Assembly (NCBI RefSeq): GCF_003443895.1
Contig: NZ_QQOA01000002.1
Coordinates: forward strand, 124,001 to 188,000
Reading direction: 5' to 3'
Length of the DNA stretch: 64,000 bases
Source: Paraburkholderia phosphatilytica
GTDB taxonomy: Bacteria; Pseudomonadota; Gammaproteobacteria; Burkholderiales; Burkholderiaceae
Positions 25,428 through 34,214 of the stretch are shown here, piece by piece. Position numbers and translations under genes: made by a program. A model generated the notes under the pieces. It did not search any database. It saw only the letters and a list, made by a program, of their open reading frames with translations, and had not been told where the DNA came from. The stretch's first letter is position 1, and every line of letters begins with the position of its first letter.

Positions 25428-26960
25428 ATGCAAGAAGCTTTCGCTCGTGTTTCTCGCAGCCGTTTGCGTCTCGAAGCGCGCCGCGATGCACGCAGCACTA
25501 AACGGCTGTCCCTTGCGTTCTCGCTGAGCGCGGCCTACGCTGCGCTCACGCTGGCCGGCTGCGCGTTCGGCCCCGACGGCAAAGCGCCCGCGATGCCGCA
25601 ACCCGCGCACTATGGCGTCGAAGCGCAGCCCACGCAGACGGTCGCCGCGCAAGGTGTCGCGCAGCAGTTCGCCGTCGGTGCGAAGCCGGTGCCCGAGTGG
25701 TGGAAGCTGTACCAGTCGGATGCGCTGAACGCGCTCGTCGACGAAGGGCTCTTGAATAGTCCAACGCTCGCCGCCGCGGACAAGAGTCTCGTCGCGGCGC
25801 ACGAGCAGTTGCGCGCGCAGGTCGGCAGCTCGATGCTGCCGTCGATCGACGCGGGCGGCCAGGTGAGCCGGCAACGTGCTCTGTCGGTGCCCGACTTCGG
25901 GCCGCCCACCGCGCTCTACAACGTGTTTGCGGGCCAGTTCCAGGCACACTACACGTTCGACCTGTTCGGCGCGTCGCGGCTCGCCAACGCGGCCACCGCC
26001 GCGCGCGTCGACACGCAGCGCTGGCAGTTCGAGGCCGCGCGCCGCGCGCTCGCGGCGAACATCGTCACGGCGGCGATTTCGTCGGCGATGCTGCATGCGC
26101 AGATCGATACGACCGAGCGCCTCATCACGCTCGCCAACGAGCAGGCGCACGACACCGAGCGGCGCTATGCGCTCGGCTCCGCATCGCATGCGGATGCGCT
26201 CGGCGCCGCGCAGCAGGCGGCATCGCTCGCGGCCAGCCTGCCCGCGCTGCGGCAGCAATGGATCTCGACGCGCCACGCGCTCGCCGTGCTGCTCGGCCGC
26301 ACGCCCGATGCCGCGCCCGACGATCTCGACCTCGCGTCGCTGCATCTGCCGGAGCAGGTGCCCGTCGTCGTGCCGACCGAGCTGCTGAAATCGCGGCCCG
26401 ACATCGAAGCGGCGGATGCATCGTTGAAGGCCGCGTCGGCTGCAGTGGGCGCCGCGACTGCGCAGATGTATCCGAGCCTGTCGCTGTCGGCGTCGTTCGG
26501 CCAGGGCGGCTTCGACTGGCCGACCGCGCTGTCCGGCGCGGGCGCGCTGTGGAGCATCGGCGCATCGCTGTCGCAGCCGATCTTTCATGGCGGCGCGCTC
26601 GCGGCACAGCGGCGCGCGGCGCTCGCTTCGTACGATGCTGCGGTGTCGCAGTACAAGCAGACGGTGCTCGCCGCGTTCCAGAACGTCGCCGACGTGCTCG
26701 CGTCGCTCGATCACGACGCGCAGTCGCTCGACGCGTCGAGCACCGCCGCGCAGTACGCGCGCGAGGCGTTCGACGAAACCTCGGGGCGCTATCGGCTCGG
26801 TGCGTTGCCGGCGTCGTCGGTGCGCGCGAGCGAGCAGCAGTATCGCAACGCGCAGCTCGACGAGATCCGCTATAGCGCGACGCGGCTCACGGATACGGCG
26901 GCGCTGTTCGAGGCGATGGGCGATCCGCCGGTGGAGCCGGTGCGGCAGGCGAGCAATTGA
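25428..26960 (+). CDS. Outer membrane efflux channel lipoprotein (NodT family)
   Basis: 510 residues. An unusually long Arg-rich n-region precedes the lipobox LAGC (Cys45). The body has two OEP repeats of the TolC fold: WWKLYQSDALNALVDEGL at the start of repeat 1 and a second helical repeat beginning near LKSRPDIEAADASLKAA. This is the outer membrane exit duct of the tripartite pump. It starts 5 nt after the pump stop, completing the adaptor-pump-channel operon. No obvious hairpin with a T-run follows in the next 100 bp. Confidence 0.9.
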   Translation: MQEAFARVSRSRLRLEARRDARSTKRLSLAFSLSAAYAALTLAGCAFGPDGKAPAMPQPAHYGVEAQPTQTVAAQGVAQQFAVGAKPVPEWWKLYQSDALNALVDEGLLNSPTLAAADKSLVAAHEQLRAQVGSSMLPSIDAGGQVSRQRALSVPDFGPPTALYNVFAGQFQAHYTFDLFGASRLANAATAARVDTQRWQFEAARRALAANIVTAAISSAMLHAQIDTTERLITLANEQAHDTERRYALGSASHADALGAAQQAASLAASLPALRQQWISTRHALAVLLGRTPDAAPDDLDLASLHLPEQVPVVVPTELLKSRPDIEAADASLKAASAAVGAATAQMYPSLSLSASFGQGGFDWPTALSGAGALWSIGASLSQPIFHGGALAAQRRAALASYDAAVSQYKQTVLAAFQNVADVLASLDHDAQSLDASSTAAQYAREAFDETSGRYRLGALPASSVRASEQQYRNAQLDEIRYSATRLTDTAALFEAMGDPPVEPVRQASN

Positions 26961-26999
26961 TTGGTCGCCTGGGCCACACATCGAATGCGCGCGAAGAAG

Positions 27000-27035
27000 G
27001 TTATCCCCAGATTCTGTTGAGAAACCTGTGGGTAT
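27000..27035. repeat. Paired DnaA-box-like motif, copy 1
   Basis: GTTATCCCCAG and CCTGTGGGTAT face each other across 14 nt. Each arm resembles a DnaA box (TTATCCACA / TGTGGATAA) with one or two changes. An equivalent motif with the same 11-14-11 geometry occurs at 30614-30649, on the other side of mrcA. Confidence 0.45.
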
Positions 27036-27303
27036 CTGCCGCATGACTGCCGCAAGTCTTTGACGCGATTCGGATTGCGCGGCGTGCATCGTTGCGGCAG
27101 CACCTAAGAAAACGGCGCGCCGGGATGGTATCCAGCGGACCGTTCGTTTCGATGCTTCAACAGTTCTCTATTGTTCACTTCCCGTCGTCTCGTGCTGATA
27201 TGCCCACTCAGGACCAACAATCGAACAGAGGGGTTAGATCGGTATACGTACTCCAGCTTACCTATTCAAAGCATCTCTCTTCGCCTGCCTGTTCTGCGTG
27301 TCG

Positions 27304-27510
27304 ATGCGATTCATTCGCACCTGCCCGTTGCCGATGGCCGTCAGTCAGCAACAGCGGTGGTTCGAAATCGCTGCGACATTGGGTGTGACCGACACCGAGG
27401 GCTTTTATCTTTTCGCTGTGGCAATGGTGAACCTGATCGCGGCCAGTGCGGAATACCTGCTGTTGATAGCGCTTTGGCGCCGTTACGTTCGCAGTCGCCA
27501 GAAACCGTGA
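27304..27510 (+). CDS. Doubtful small membrane protein or gene remnant
   Basis: 68 residues from ATG 27304. The second half, YLFAVAMVNLIAASAEYLLL followed by IALWRRYVRS, looks like one membrane helix with a basic end, which is why it is listed. There is no ribosome site, and codon use is less GC-rich than true genes nearby. It may be the tail of a decayed membrane protein or chance. No function is proposed. Confidence 0.22.
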   Translation: MRFIRTCPLPMAVSQQQRWFEIAATLGVTDTEGFYLFAVAMVNLIAASAEYLLLIALWRRYVRSRQKP

Positions 27511-27545
27511 AGCCTCGGTTCGCGCAAAACGGCGCGCCGAAACAA

Positions 27546-27577
27546 AACGCGGCACACCGTTGCCGGAGTGCCGCGTT
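27546..27577 (-). terminator. Rho-independent terminator of mrcA
   Basis: A perfect 10-bp stem (AACGCGGCAC/GTGCCGCGTT) with a 12-nt loop. Read on the minus strand it is followed by TTTGTTT. It lies 80 nt after the mrcA stop codon. Confidence 0.75.
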
Positions 27578-27656
27578 CAACGCGTCGTAACGATCGGGTC
27601 TGCATGAACAGGTCTAACCTGCCAGGCAACCCGAAGTGTCGCTCAACGGGTGTCCA

Positions 27657-30161
27657 TCAAGGCTTGTTCGACTCAAACAGATCCATGATCTGCTGCTTCT
27701 CGTTCTGCGTGACGTTCGGCGGCGGCGGTGGCGGCGTCATGCCCGCCGGCCCCGTGCTGCCCGTCGCATCGCTCGCGCCCGCGAGCGGATTCGCGGAATC
27801 GAGCCCGATGCTCGCGACGAAGCCGTTGCCCGGCGTCATGTCGGTGTAGTACAGCTCGCCGTTCACCGACGTCACCGTATCCGGCATCGGCGGTTCGGTC
27901 TGCGGTACGCCCTTCAATGCCTTGCCCATGTAGTCGACCCAGATCGGCAGCGCAAGCTGCGCGCCGAACTCGCGGCTGCCGAGACTCTTCGGCTGGTCGT
28001 AACCCATCCACGCGACCGCGACGAGCGTCTGCTGATAGCCCGCGAACCAGCCGTCCTTCGCGTCGTTGGTGGTACCCGTCTTGCCCTGCAGATCGGTACG
28101 GTGCAGCACGTTGGTGCCGGCGCCCGTGCCCGAGGTCGCCACCGAATGCAGCAGGCTGTTCATGATGTACGCGTTGCGCGGGTCGAGCGTGCGCGGCGCG
28201 CTTTGCCCCGCGACAAGCGGCTTCGCGACGGACAGCGGCTGGCCGCGCGCGTCCGTCACTTCAGAGATCAGATACGGATTGATCCGGTAGCCACCGTTCG
28301 CGAACACGCTATACGCGCCCGCCGACTGCAGTGGCGTGACGAGACCCGCGCCGAGCGCCATCGGCAGATACGGCGGCGTCTTGTCCGCATCGAAGCCGAA
28401 GCGCTGCGTGACGAAGTCCTGCGCGTACTTCGTGCCGATGAACGACAGGATGCGGATCGACACGAGGTTCTTCGACTTTTCCAGGCCGACACGCATCGGC
28501 ATCGGACCGTCCGGCTGGTCGTCGTCCTTCGGCTCCCACGCGTCGCCGCCCGGCGCGCTCGGCGGGAAGTACAGCGGCGCATCGTTGATGATGGTGGCCG
28601 GCCCGAGCCCCTTGTCGAGCGACGCCGAATAGATGAACGGCTTGAAGCTCGAGCCTGGCTGCCGCCACGCCTGCGTCACGTGGTTGAACTTGTTCTTGTT
28701 GAAATCGAAGCCGCCGATCAGCGCGCGGATCGCGCCGTCCTGCGGCGTCAGCGACACGAGCGCGCCTTCCACCTGCGGCAGCTGCGTGATCGAGTAGTTG
28801 CCCTTGTCGTCGGTAATCAGGCGCACGATCGAACCGGGCTTGATGCGCAGCGTCTGCGACGCGCGCGGGCTCAGCGCGGCCGCGACGAAGCGCAGCCCGT
28901 CGCCCGCGATCGTGACGACCGTGCCGTCCTGCAATTGTGCCTTGACCTGCTTCGGCCCGGCATCCGTGACGACGGCCGCAACGATCTCGCCGTTGTCCGG
29001 GTGATCGGTGAGCGCGTCGTCGATCGCCTCGTCGCGATCGTCGCCGGGCGCGGGCAGCTGCACGAAGCCTTCCGGCCCGCGATAGCCGTGACGGCGCTCG
29101 TAGTCCATCACGCCCTTGCGCACCGCGCGGTACGCGGCGTCCTGGTCGGCGGAGTCGATAGTGGTGATCACGTTCAGGCCGCGCGTGTAGGTCTCGTCCT
29201 TGTACTGCGCGTACATCATCTGCCGCACCATTTCCGCGACGTATTCCGCGTGCACGCTGTACTCGGTGCCCGACACCTTCGCGTGGATCGGCTCCTTCAC
29301 CGCCTGATCGTACTGGTCCTGCGTGATGTACTTCAGTTCGAGCATCCGCTTCAGGATGTACTCCTGGCGGATCTTCGCGCGCTTCGGATTGACGACCGGG
29401 TTATACGCGGACGGCGCCTTCGGCAGCCCCGCGAGCATCGCGGCCTGCGCGAGCGAAATGTCCTTCAGGTCGATGCCGAAGTACACGCGCGCCGCCGCGG
29501 CGAAACCGTATGCGCGCTCGCCCAGATAGATCTGGTTCATGTACAGCTCGAGAATCTGGTCTTTCGTGAGCGCGCTCTCGATCTTGTACGCGAGCATCAT
29601 TTCGTAGATCTTGCGCGTGTACGTCTTCTCGCTCGACAGGAAGAAGTTGCGCGCGACCTGCATCGTGATCGTGCTCGCGCCCTGCGACGCGCCGCCATGC
29701 GCGAGATCGGCGAAACCCGCGCGCAGGATGCCGATGAAGTCGACGCCGCCGTGCTCGTAGAAGCGGTAGTCCTCGATCGCGAGCACCGCCTTCTTCTGGA
29801 TGTCCGGGATGTCCTGGAAGCGCACCAGGCTGCGGCGTTCTTCGCCGAATTCGCCGATCAGCACGTGGTCGGCCGTGTAGACGCGCAGCGGCACCTTCGG
29901 CCGGTAGTCGGTGAGCGCATCGAGCGACGGCAGCTGCGGCGCCATCACGACGAGCGCGTAGCCGACGATCAGCGCGCCGACCACGCCGAGCGTGGCGATG
30001 AAGCCGGCGAACCAGAGGCCGATCGTCGCGATCAGCGGACGCCGGCGGGGCGTGCCCGACGATGGCTCGCGGCCGTTGCTGCGCCCTGGGTTGCGGTGGT
30101 TGGAGTACCGGTCGTCATCGGCCGGCGAATTAGGTGAAGGCGGTCGTTTGATAATAGGCAT
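27657..30161 (-). CDS. mrcA: Penicillin-binding protein 1A (bifunctional peptidoglycan synthase)
   Basis: 834 residues. A Pro/Arg-rich cytoplasmic tail and one membrane helix (about 43-72) anchor it in the inner membrane. The GT51 glycosyltransferase domain contains AIEDYRFYEHGG (catalytic Glu130) and GASTITMQVARNFFLS. The transpeptidase domain has SxxK in GSSFKP (Ser about 502), SxN in EKSKNLVS and KTG in GKTGTTND (about 693). An OB-like insert separates them. It polymerises lipid II and cross-links it. The Pro/Thr-rich C-terminal tail (TPPPPPPN) is common in this genus. The usual divergent pilM cluster is not present here. Confidence 0.95.
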   Translation of the reverse strand: MPIIKRPPSPNSPADDDRYSNHRNPGRSNGREPSSGTPRRRPLIATIGLWFAGFIATLGVVGALIVGYALVVMAPQLPSLDALTDYRPKVPLRVYTADHVLIGEFGEERRSLVRFQDIPDIQKKAVLAIEDYRFYEHGGVDFIGILRAGFADLAHGGASQGASTITMQVARNFFLSSEKTYTRKIYEMMLAYKIESALTKDQILELYMNQIYLGERAYGFAAAARVYFGIDLKDISLAQAAMLAGLPKAPSAYNPVVNPKRAKIRQEYILKRMLELKYITQDQYDQAVKEPIHAKVSGTEYSVHAEYVAEMVRQMMYAQYKDETYTRGLNVITTIDSADQDAAYRAVRKGVMDYERRHGYRGPEGFVQLPAPGDDRDEAIDDALTDHPDNGEIVAAVVTDAGPKQVKAQLQDGTVVTIAGDGLRFVAAALSPRASQTLRIKPGSIVRLITDDKGNYSITQLPQVEGALVSLTPQDGAIRALIGGFDFNKNKFNHVTQAWRQPGSSFKPFIYSASLDKGLGPATIINDAPLYFPPSAPGGDAWEPKDDDQPDGPMPMRVGLEKSKNLVSIRILSFIGTKYAQDFVTQRFGFDADKTPPYLPMALGAGLVTPLQSAGAYSVFANGGYRINPYLISEVTDARGQPLSVAKPLVAGQSAPRTLDPRNAYIMNSLLHSVATSGTGAGTNVLHRTDLQGKTGTTNDAKDGWFAGYQQTLVAVAWMGYDQPKSLGSREFGAQLALPIWVDYMGKALKGVPQTEPPMPDTVTSVNGELYYTDMTPGNGFVASIGLDSANPLAGASDATGSTGPAGMTPPPPPPNVTQNEKQQIMDLFESNKP

Positions 30162-30864
30162 GACTGATTGGGTGGACGCGCTCTGCGCGCCGTCTGCACC
30201 TGCTGCTCGTGTGCATGTCGATCATGGGCCGCGGCGCACGGCGCGGTGCGGCGCGACGACTGCGGGTTGCTCGCTGGTTCGCTGGTGGTTCACTGATGCT
30301 ACGCGGGTGATTCGTAATCGCGGTGTAAGCATGATGCGAACGCCGACCGCATTTTCGCATGACGCGACCGCTACACCCGTTTTCGCCACGAACCCCGCGT
30401 GGCGCGATAACCGGAGCGACGCAAAACAACAGCGCATTTTAAAGAATTCGTCCGAGGTACCGCCTGTTTTTTTGTAAGTATTTCCACGCGATTGAACCCT
30501 ATCCGTACTTTTGCACCCAATTCTTTCCTCGACACAGGCGATTGGTCATGCAAAGCGGGTTGCGCAACACCTGTGCCCCGACGTTGCGCGCGGGGCCGCA
30601 CCGTTCGCGCACGGTTGTTCACAGAAAATGCGGGTAAGCCTGTGGACAATTGCCCTGGAAAGTCTGCAAGCTGTTGAGGCGACGGCATTTTTGCGCGGCG
30701 CTCACGCGGTGGCCAGGCCGTGGTCAACCCGGCGGCGAGCGGCGTGCCACGGTTTCGCAATTGCGGAAGTCGCCTTATGATGAACCGTCGCACCGGCACA
30801 TGAACAGGGGCATCGTCATTGCCCCCGGCACCCATACGCAGGCAAGCAGGCAGGCAAGCAGATC
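30162..30864. other. Intergenic stretch between mrcA and the RHH-like gene
   Basis: About 700 bp with no gene I can support; the open frames inside lack ribosome sites and recognisable domains. It holds the divergent promoters, a T-rich segment at 30469-30476, a 36-nt paired DnaA-box-like motif (30614-30649) and a short GGCAAGCAGGCAGGCAAGCA tandem just before the RHH-like gene. Confidence 0.5.
30614..30649. repeat. Paired DnaA-box-like motif, copy 2
   Basis: GTTGTTCACAG and CCTGTGGACAA face each other across 14 nt, the same 11-14-11 arrangement as at 27000-27035. TGTGGACAA and TTGTTCACA are each one or two bases from the DnaA-box consensus. A protein-binding dyad or a dispersed small repeat are both possible. 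Confidence 0.5.
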
Positions 30865-31560
30865 ATGAACAAGCCCAGCGAACGCATTGTCGTTTTCGTG
30901 ACGCCCGCGCAGAAACTCGCGATCGCTTCCACCGCCGAACGTCTCGGCATCAGCGTCAGCGAGCTCATGCGGCGCGCCGTGCTCAACTTCGGCGCGACCA
31001 GCGAACAGGTGAAGGCCGCGAGCATCGTCGACCGGCTCAACGCGCCGCGCGAACCCGATGCGCTGAACGCGGCGCTGCAACGGGTGGCAGCGGCGCAAAA
31101 ACGGACGAACGCGCGCGGTAATCCAGCCGCTGCAACCGCTCCGAACGCGCTCGCGAACGCGAAGCGACCTGCCGCCACGCCAACCGAAACCGGTCACGCT
31201 CCTGCCAGCGCACACGTCGATACGGATGCTGACACTCACCAGCCTGTCGATACGGACGCAGCCGCGCGCGCACACGCCGACGATGCCGACGACACACAGG
31301 CGTCGTCGCTTGCGGATACGCTCGCTATCGCGCATCGCGCCGAGGGCGAAGACACCGACGAAGATGCCGTCGCGCGTGTCACCGCCGCATGGCGCGCGCA
31401 TGGCGAGCGCGACCGCAACGACGCCGCGCCATCCGGCAAGCAGCCGCCCTCGCCCGCTTCCACCCAGAATGCGCGACGCGCGAAACCGCAAGCTGCGCGC
31501 GACGAAAGCGAAGACGATTCCAGCCCGGATCCGACGGCCGAAGGCGGACGTTTCGCATAG
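30865..31560 (+). CDS. Ribbon-helix-helix-like protein with long disordered tail
   Basis: 231 residues. The first 45, ERIVVFVTPAQKLAIASTAE, RLGISVSELMRRAVLNFGAT, fit a ribbon-helix-helix DNA-binding fold (beta strand, then two helices with a small turn). The remaining 180 residues are low-complexity Ala/Asp/Thr/Pro sequence with acidic clusters and are probably unfolded. Such fusions are seen as CopG- or MobC-like proteins and as antitoxins, but no toxin or mobilisation gene is adjacent. ATG 30865 is used because the strand begins there. Its targets are unknown. Confidence 0.6.
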   Translation: MNKPSERIVVFVTPAQKLAIASTAERLGISVSELMRRAVLNFGATSEQVKAASIVDRLNAPREPDALNAALQRVAAAQKRTNARGNPAAATAPNALANAKRPAATPTETGHAPASAHVDTDADTHQPVDTDAAARAHADDADDTQASSLADTLAIAHRAEGEDTDEDAVARVTAAWRAHGERDRNDAAPSGKQPPSPASTQNARRAKPQAARDESEDDSSPDPTAEGGRFA

Positions 31561-32063
31561 CGGCGTCCACATCCGTTTGCGCATCTGCTCATCGTATCTG
31601 CACGCGTCAGCGTAGCGTATTGAATTGGCCTTAATGAGCGGCCTTAAAGAGCGGCTTCAATATCCGTGTTTAAGACTCGTTTAAGCGCATGCATGGTGTA
31701 ATATCCGCGTGCAGAAAAACGGTGTCATACCGCGCTCTGCGGTGTTGCGCGGATCTTTACATGCGAGCTGCAAGCGGCGCGAGTGCGTCTGTCAGGTGCT
31801 GTGGCGCCACCACGCCAACGCGGTATCGAACAGTTGCAATTGCCGCTATTGCATTTCACCCGCGCGCCCCGATTTTCACGTCGGCCGCATGCGCCACGTA
31901 GCGCGAGGCGGCGTAAGCTTGCAGATGGATCCGCCGCTTGCGCCGTCATGCGCACCGTCCGTGCGGCCTCGAGGCACTACGCCGCAACGGGGCAGCTCGA
32001 CACGCAGGGTTCAACGGACGCGACGCCATGCAAGGCGCCGGGTCCACACTACGGAGGTATTCC
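31561..32063. other. AT-richer control region upstream of the PspA-like gene
   Basis: About 500 bp without a supportable gene. It contains three 13-bp tandem units at 31627-31665, two TTTAAG boxes 11 bp apart (31668-31685) and a TGTAATAT -10-like element near 31698. This is probably the promoter region of the pspA-type operon, with a leader of over 300 nt, or an additional promoter nearer the gene that I cannot identify. Confidence 0.4.
31627..31665. repeat. Three 13-bp tandem units (GGCCTTAATGAGC type)
   Basis: GGCCTTAATGAGC (31627-31639) and GGCCTTAAAGAGC (31640-31652) differ at one base; the third unit GGCTTCAATATCC (31653-31665) is degenerate. They precede two GTTTAAG boxes with an 11-bp period at 31668 and 31679. 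Confidence 0.55.
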
Positions 32064-32744
32064 ATGTCGCTTTTCGACAGCATTTCGCGCACGGTGAAGG
32101 GTCTTCTGAACGACGCCGCCGATTCGGTGCAGGACCCGTCGCGCGACGCACGGCAGATCGTGCGTGAACTCGACGAAAGCATCGGCAAAGCGGAAAACTC
32201 GTTGATCGAGATCCAGGCGCAGGTCGCGACGCAGCAGAGCAAACGCGATGTCGCCGCCGACAAGGCGAAGAAATACGAAGACGGCGCGAAACGCGCGCTG
32301 CAAGGCGGCGACGAAGCGCTCGCCCGCGAAGCGCTCGCCGCGCAGGCGAACGCCGAGCAGGAGCGCGACGCGCTGAGCGCCGAACTGTCCACGCTCGAAC
32401 CGTCGGTCGATCACCTGAAGCAGCAGATCGACGAGATGCGTCAGCGCCGCAACGACCTGAATTCGCGCTCGAACGTGCTGCAGGCGAAGCAGCAGATCGC
32501 GGAGGCGAAAGACGTCGCCGCGACGGCGCTGGGCGGCATCGGCGGGCGCAACCTGTCGGAAGACTTCCAGAAGATGGAAGACAAGGTGAACCTGTCCAAC
32601 GCACGCGCGGACGCTCGCCTCAACTCGGCGGACACGAAGAGCGGCAAGGCGCTCGACGACAAGCTCGCGGCGCTGAACCGCGGTCCGTCGGTGGACGACC
32701 GCCTCGAAGCGCTGAAGAAGCAGATGAACCCGCCGGCGCAGTAA
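32064..32744 (+). CDS. PspA/IM30 (Vipp1) family protein
   Basis: 226 residues, the normal PspA length, almost wholly helical. MSLFDSISRTVKGLLNDAAD is the amphipathic membrane-binding helix, followed by long coiled coils (DEALAREALAAQANAEQERDA; LEPSVDHLKQQIDEMRQRRN) that build ESCRT-III-like rods and rings. PspA proteins protect the inner membrane from leakage. No pspF, pspB or pspC lies nearby, so regulation differs from E. coli. ACGGAGGT 5 nt before ATG 32064 is a strong ribosome site. The TPR/Gly-rich membrane protein follows at 133 bp on the same strand. Confidence 0.85.
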   Translation: MSLFDSISRTVKGLLNDAADSVQDPSRDARQIVRELDESIGKAENSLIEIQAQVATQQSKRDVAADKAKKYEDGAKRALQGGDEALAREALAAQANAEQERDALSAELSTLEPSVDHLKQQIDEMRQRRNDLNSRSNVLQAKQQIAEAKDVAATALGGIGGRNLSEDFQKMEDKVNLSNARADARLNSADTKSGKALDDKLAALNRGPSVDDRLEALKKQMNPPAQ

Positions 32745-32877
32745 AGACCGGCACGCGTTGCGGTTCGCTGCTGCTGCCCGAACACCGGCCGAGGCACGCG
32801 AACTGCGACGCATGCAGCATCACGCTGCAACACCGACGTACATGCATGGAGACGGGCGCGAAAGCGCCCGGCCGCCT

Positions 32878-34068
32878 ATGAAAAAGTTTCTCGCAGCCGC
32901 TTTCGCATCGTTGATGCTCGTGTCCGTTGCCGCATTCGCGGTGCCGAGCGCGACCCAGATCGAGTCGTCGATGCGGCAAGGCAACTGGCCTCAGGCCGAT
33001 GCCCAGCTCACCGAAGTCCTGCAGGCGCATCCGGACAGCGCCCGCGCGCACTATCTGTACGGTCAGGTGCTCGACCGCGAAGGCCGCTATGCGGACGCGC
33101 TGTCGCAGATCGAACAGGCGAAGACGCTCGACCCGCAAACGAAGTTCACCGACGCGTCGCGTTTCGCGCAGGTCGAATCGAAGGTCCGCCACGATGCGCA
33201 ACGCGCGGGCGCCGCGGCCACCAACGTGCCGAGCCCGCAAACGCCGCAGGCGAACACGATGATGTCGTCGCGCGCCAATAACCCGCTCGAACAGCAGTCC
33301 GCGCCCGCACCGGTGAAGCATGGTCCGTCGATGGGCCTGTGGATCGGCATCGTCGTGCTGTTCGCCGCGATCGCGCTGATTCTGCGCTGGACGTTGAAGC
33401 GCGCACGCACGACGGGCGACTCGCGCGCCGACGAAGACCGCCGCGCGCAGTTGCGACGCGCGACGGATCTGCTCAACGCCGTGCGCTCGCTGAAACTCGA
33501 CGTGAAGCTGTCCACGCAACCTGGACATGAAGCGCTGGAACGCGAAGTGGAAGGCACCGAAGGGCAGTTGCGAGGCCTCGTGGAAACGCTGTCGAACAGC
33601 AGCAATCCGGTGCCGCCGTATCAGCTCGACGAGCTGGACCGCCAGGTCGCGAGCCTGCGGGCACGTGCCGAGGGTCGTCCCGATCCGAACGCGGCGCCGC
33701 AGCCCGGCATGGGTGGCGATTCCGCGTACGCGCGCGAAGCCGAACGCTTTGGCCAGCAGCAACCGCCCTACCCGTATCCGCCGCAGCAACAGCCGCCGGT
33801 CGTCGTGCAACAGGGCGGCGGCTTCGGTAGCGGCGTCGGTGGTCTGCTGACGGGCGTGCTGCTCGGCGAGGCGCTGTCGGGCAACCGCGACCGCGTGATC
33901 GAACGCGACGTGATCGTCGACCCGGAAGAAGAAGCGCGCCGCCGCGGCGGAGGCGACCCGAGCCAGGGCGTCGACTTCGGCCAGGGTTCGAACGACTGGA
34001 GCGATGGCGGTGGTGGTGGCGGCGTCGACTACGGCAGCAACGACGACTCCAGCGACTGGAACACCTAA
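32878..34068 (+). CDS. Membrane-anchored TPR protein with Gly/Asp-rich C-terminus
   Basis: 396 residues. A signal peptide (MKKFLAAAFASLMLVSVAAF) precedes a periplasmic TPR-like part (about 25-105: GNWPQADAQLTEVLQAHPDS, ARAHYLYGQVLDREGRYADA), a linker, one membrane helix (about 152-172: SMGLWIGIVVLFAAIALIL), a coiled segment, a Gln/Pro-rich stretch and a Gly-rich tail ending DYGSNDDSSDWNT. Gly/Ser-rich ends of this type occur in TPM-domain and similar envelope proteins. No named family is recognised. Its place after the PspA gene points to a shared membrane-maintenance role; this is inference. A terminator follows. Confidence 0.65.
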   Translation: MKKFLAAAFASLMLVSVAAFAVPSATQIESSMRQGNWPQADAQLTEVLQAHPDSARAHYLYGQVLDREGRYADALSQIEQAKTLDPQTKFTDASRFAQVESKVRHDAQRAGAAATNVPSPQTPQANTMMSSRANNPLEQQSAPAPVKHGPSMGLWIGIVVLFAAIALILRWTLKRARTTGDSRADEDRRAQLRRATDLLNAVRSLKLDVKLSTQPGHEALEREVEGTEGQLRGLVETLSNSSNPVPPYQLDELDRQVASLRARAEGRPDPNAAPQPGMGGDSAYAREAERFGQQQPPYPYPPQQQPPVVVQQGGGFGSGVGGLLTGVLLGEALSGNRDRVIERDVIVDPEEEARRRGGGDPSQGVDFGQGSNDWSDGGGGGGVDYGSNDDSSDWNT

Positions 34069-34119
34069 GCGCTGCGTCGGTTTGCGATAACCGACCGATC
34101 GAGGCAGCAAAACGAAAAT

Positions 34120-34152
34120 CGGCGTGCGAGCTAATCGCACGCCGGTTTTTTT
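34120..34152 (+). terminator. Rho-independent terminator after the PspA/TPR pair
   Basis: A perfect 10-bp stem (CGGCGTGCGA/TCGCACGCCG) with a 5-nt loop, then one G and seven T residues. An A-rich run on the other side means it can also end the minus-strand TetR transcript, whose gene stops at 34215. Confidence 0.85.
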
Positions 34153-34214
34153 CATGCACGCGTCACAGACAACTGCGATCGCTCAGGATCACTCAGCATC
34201 GACCAGCGTTCGCC

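Larger units (their letters stand above)
26961..27545. other. Intergenic stretch between the efflux operon and mrcA
   Basis: About 590 bp with visibly lower GC than its flanks. It holds one copy of a 36-nt paired motif (27000-27035) and a doubtful small open frame (27304-27510). I see no convincing gene, tRNA or insertion sequence here. The composition suggests remnant or acquired DNA. Confidence 0.5.

Noticed and set aside
27636..30137. An 833-codon open frame on the plus strand opposite mrcA
   Set aside because: Arg/His/Asp-rich translation without domains, typical of the antisense of a high-GC gene; mrcA on the other strand is certain.
30841..30862. GGCAAGCAGGCAGGCAAGCA short repeats as a CRISPR-like or slippage element
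   Set aside because: Only a few units directly before a start codon; no spacers and no larger array.
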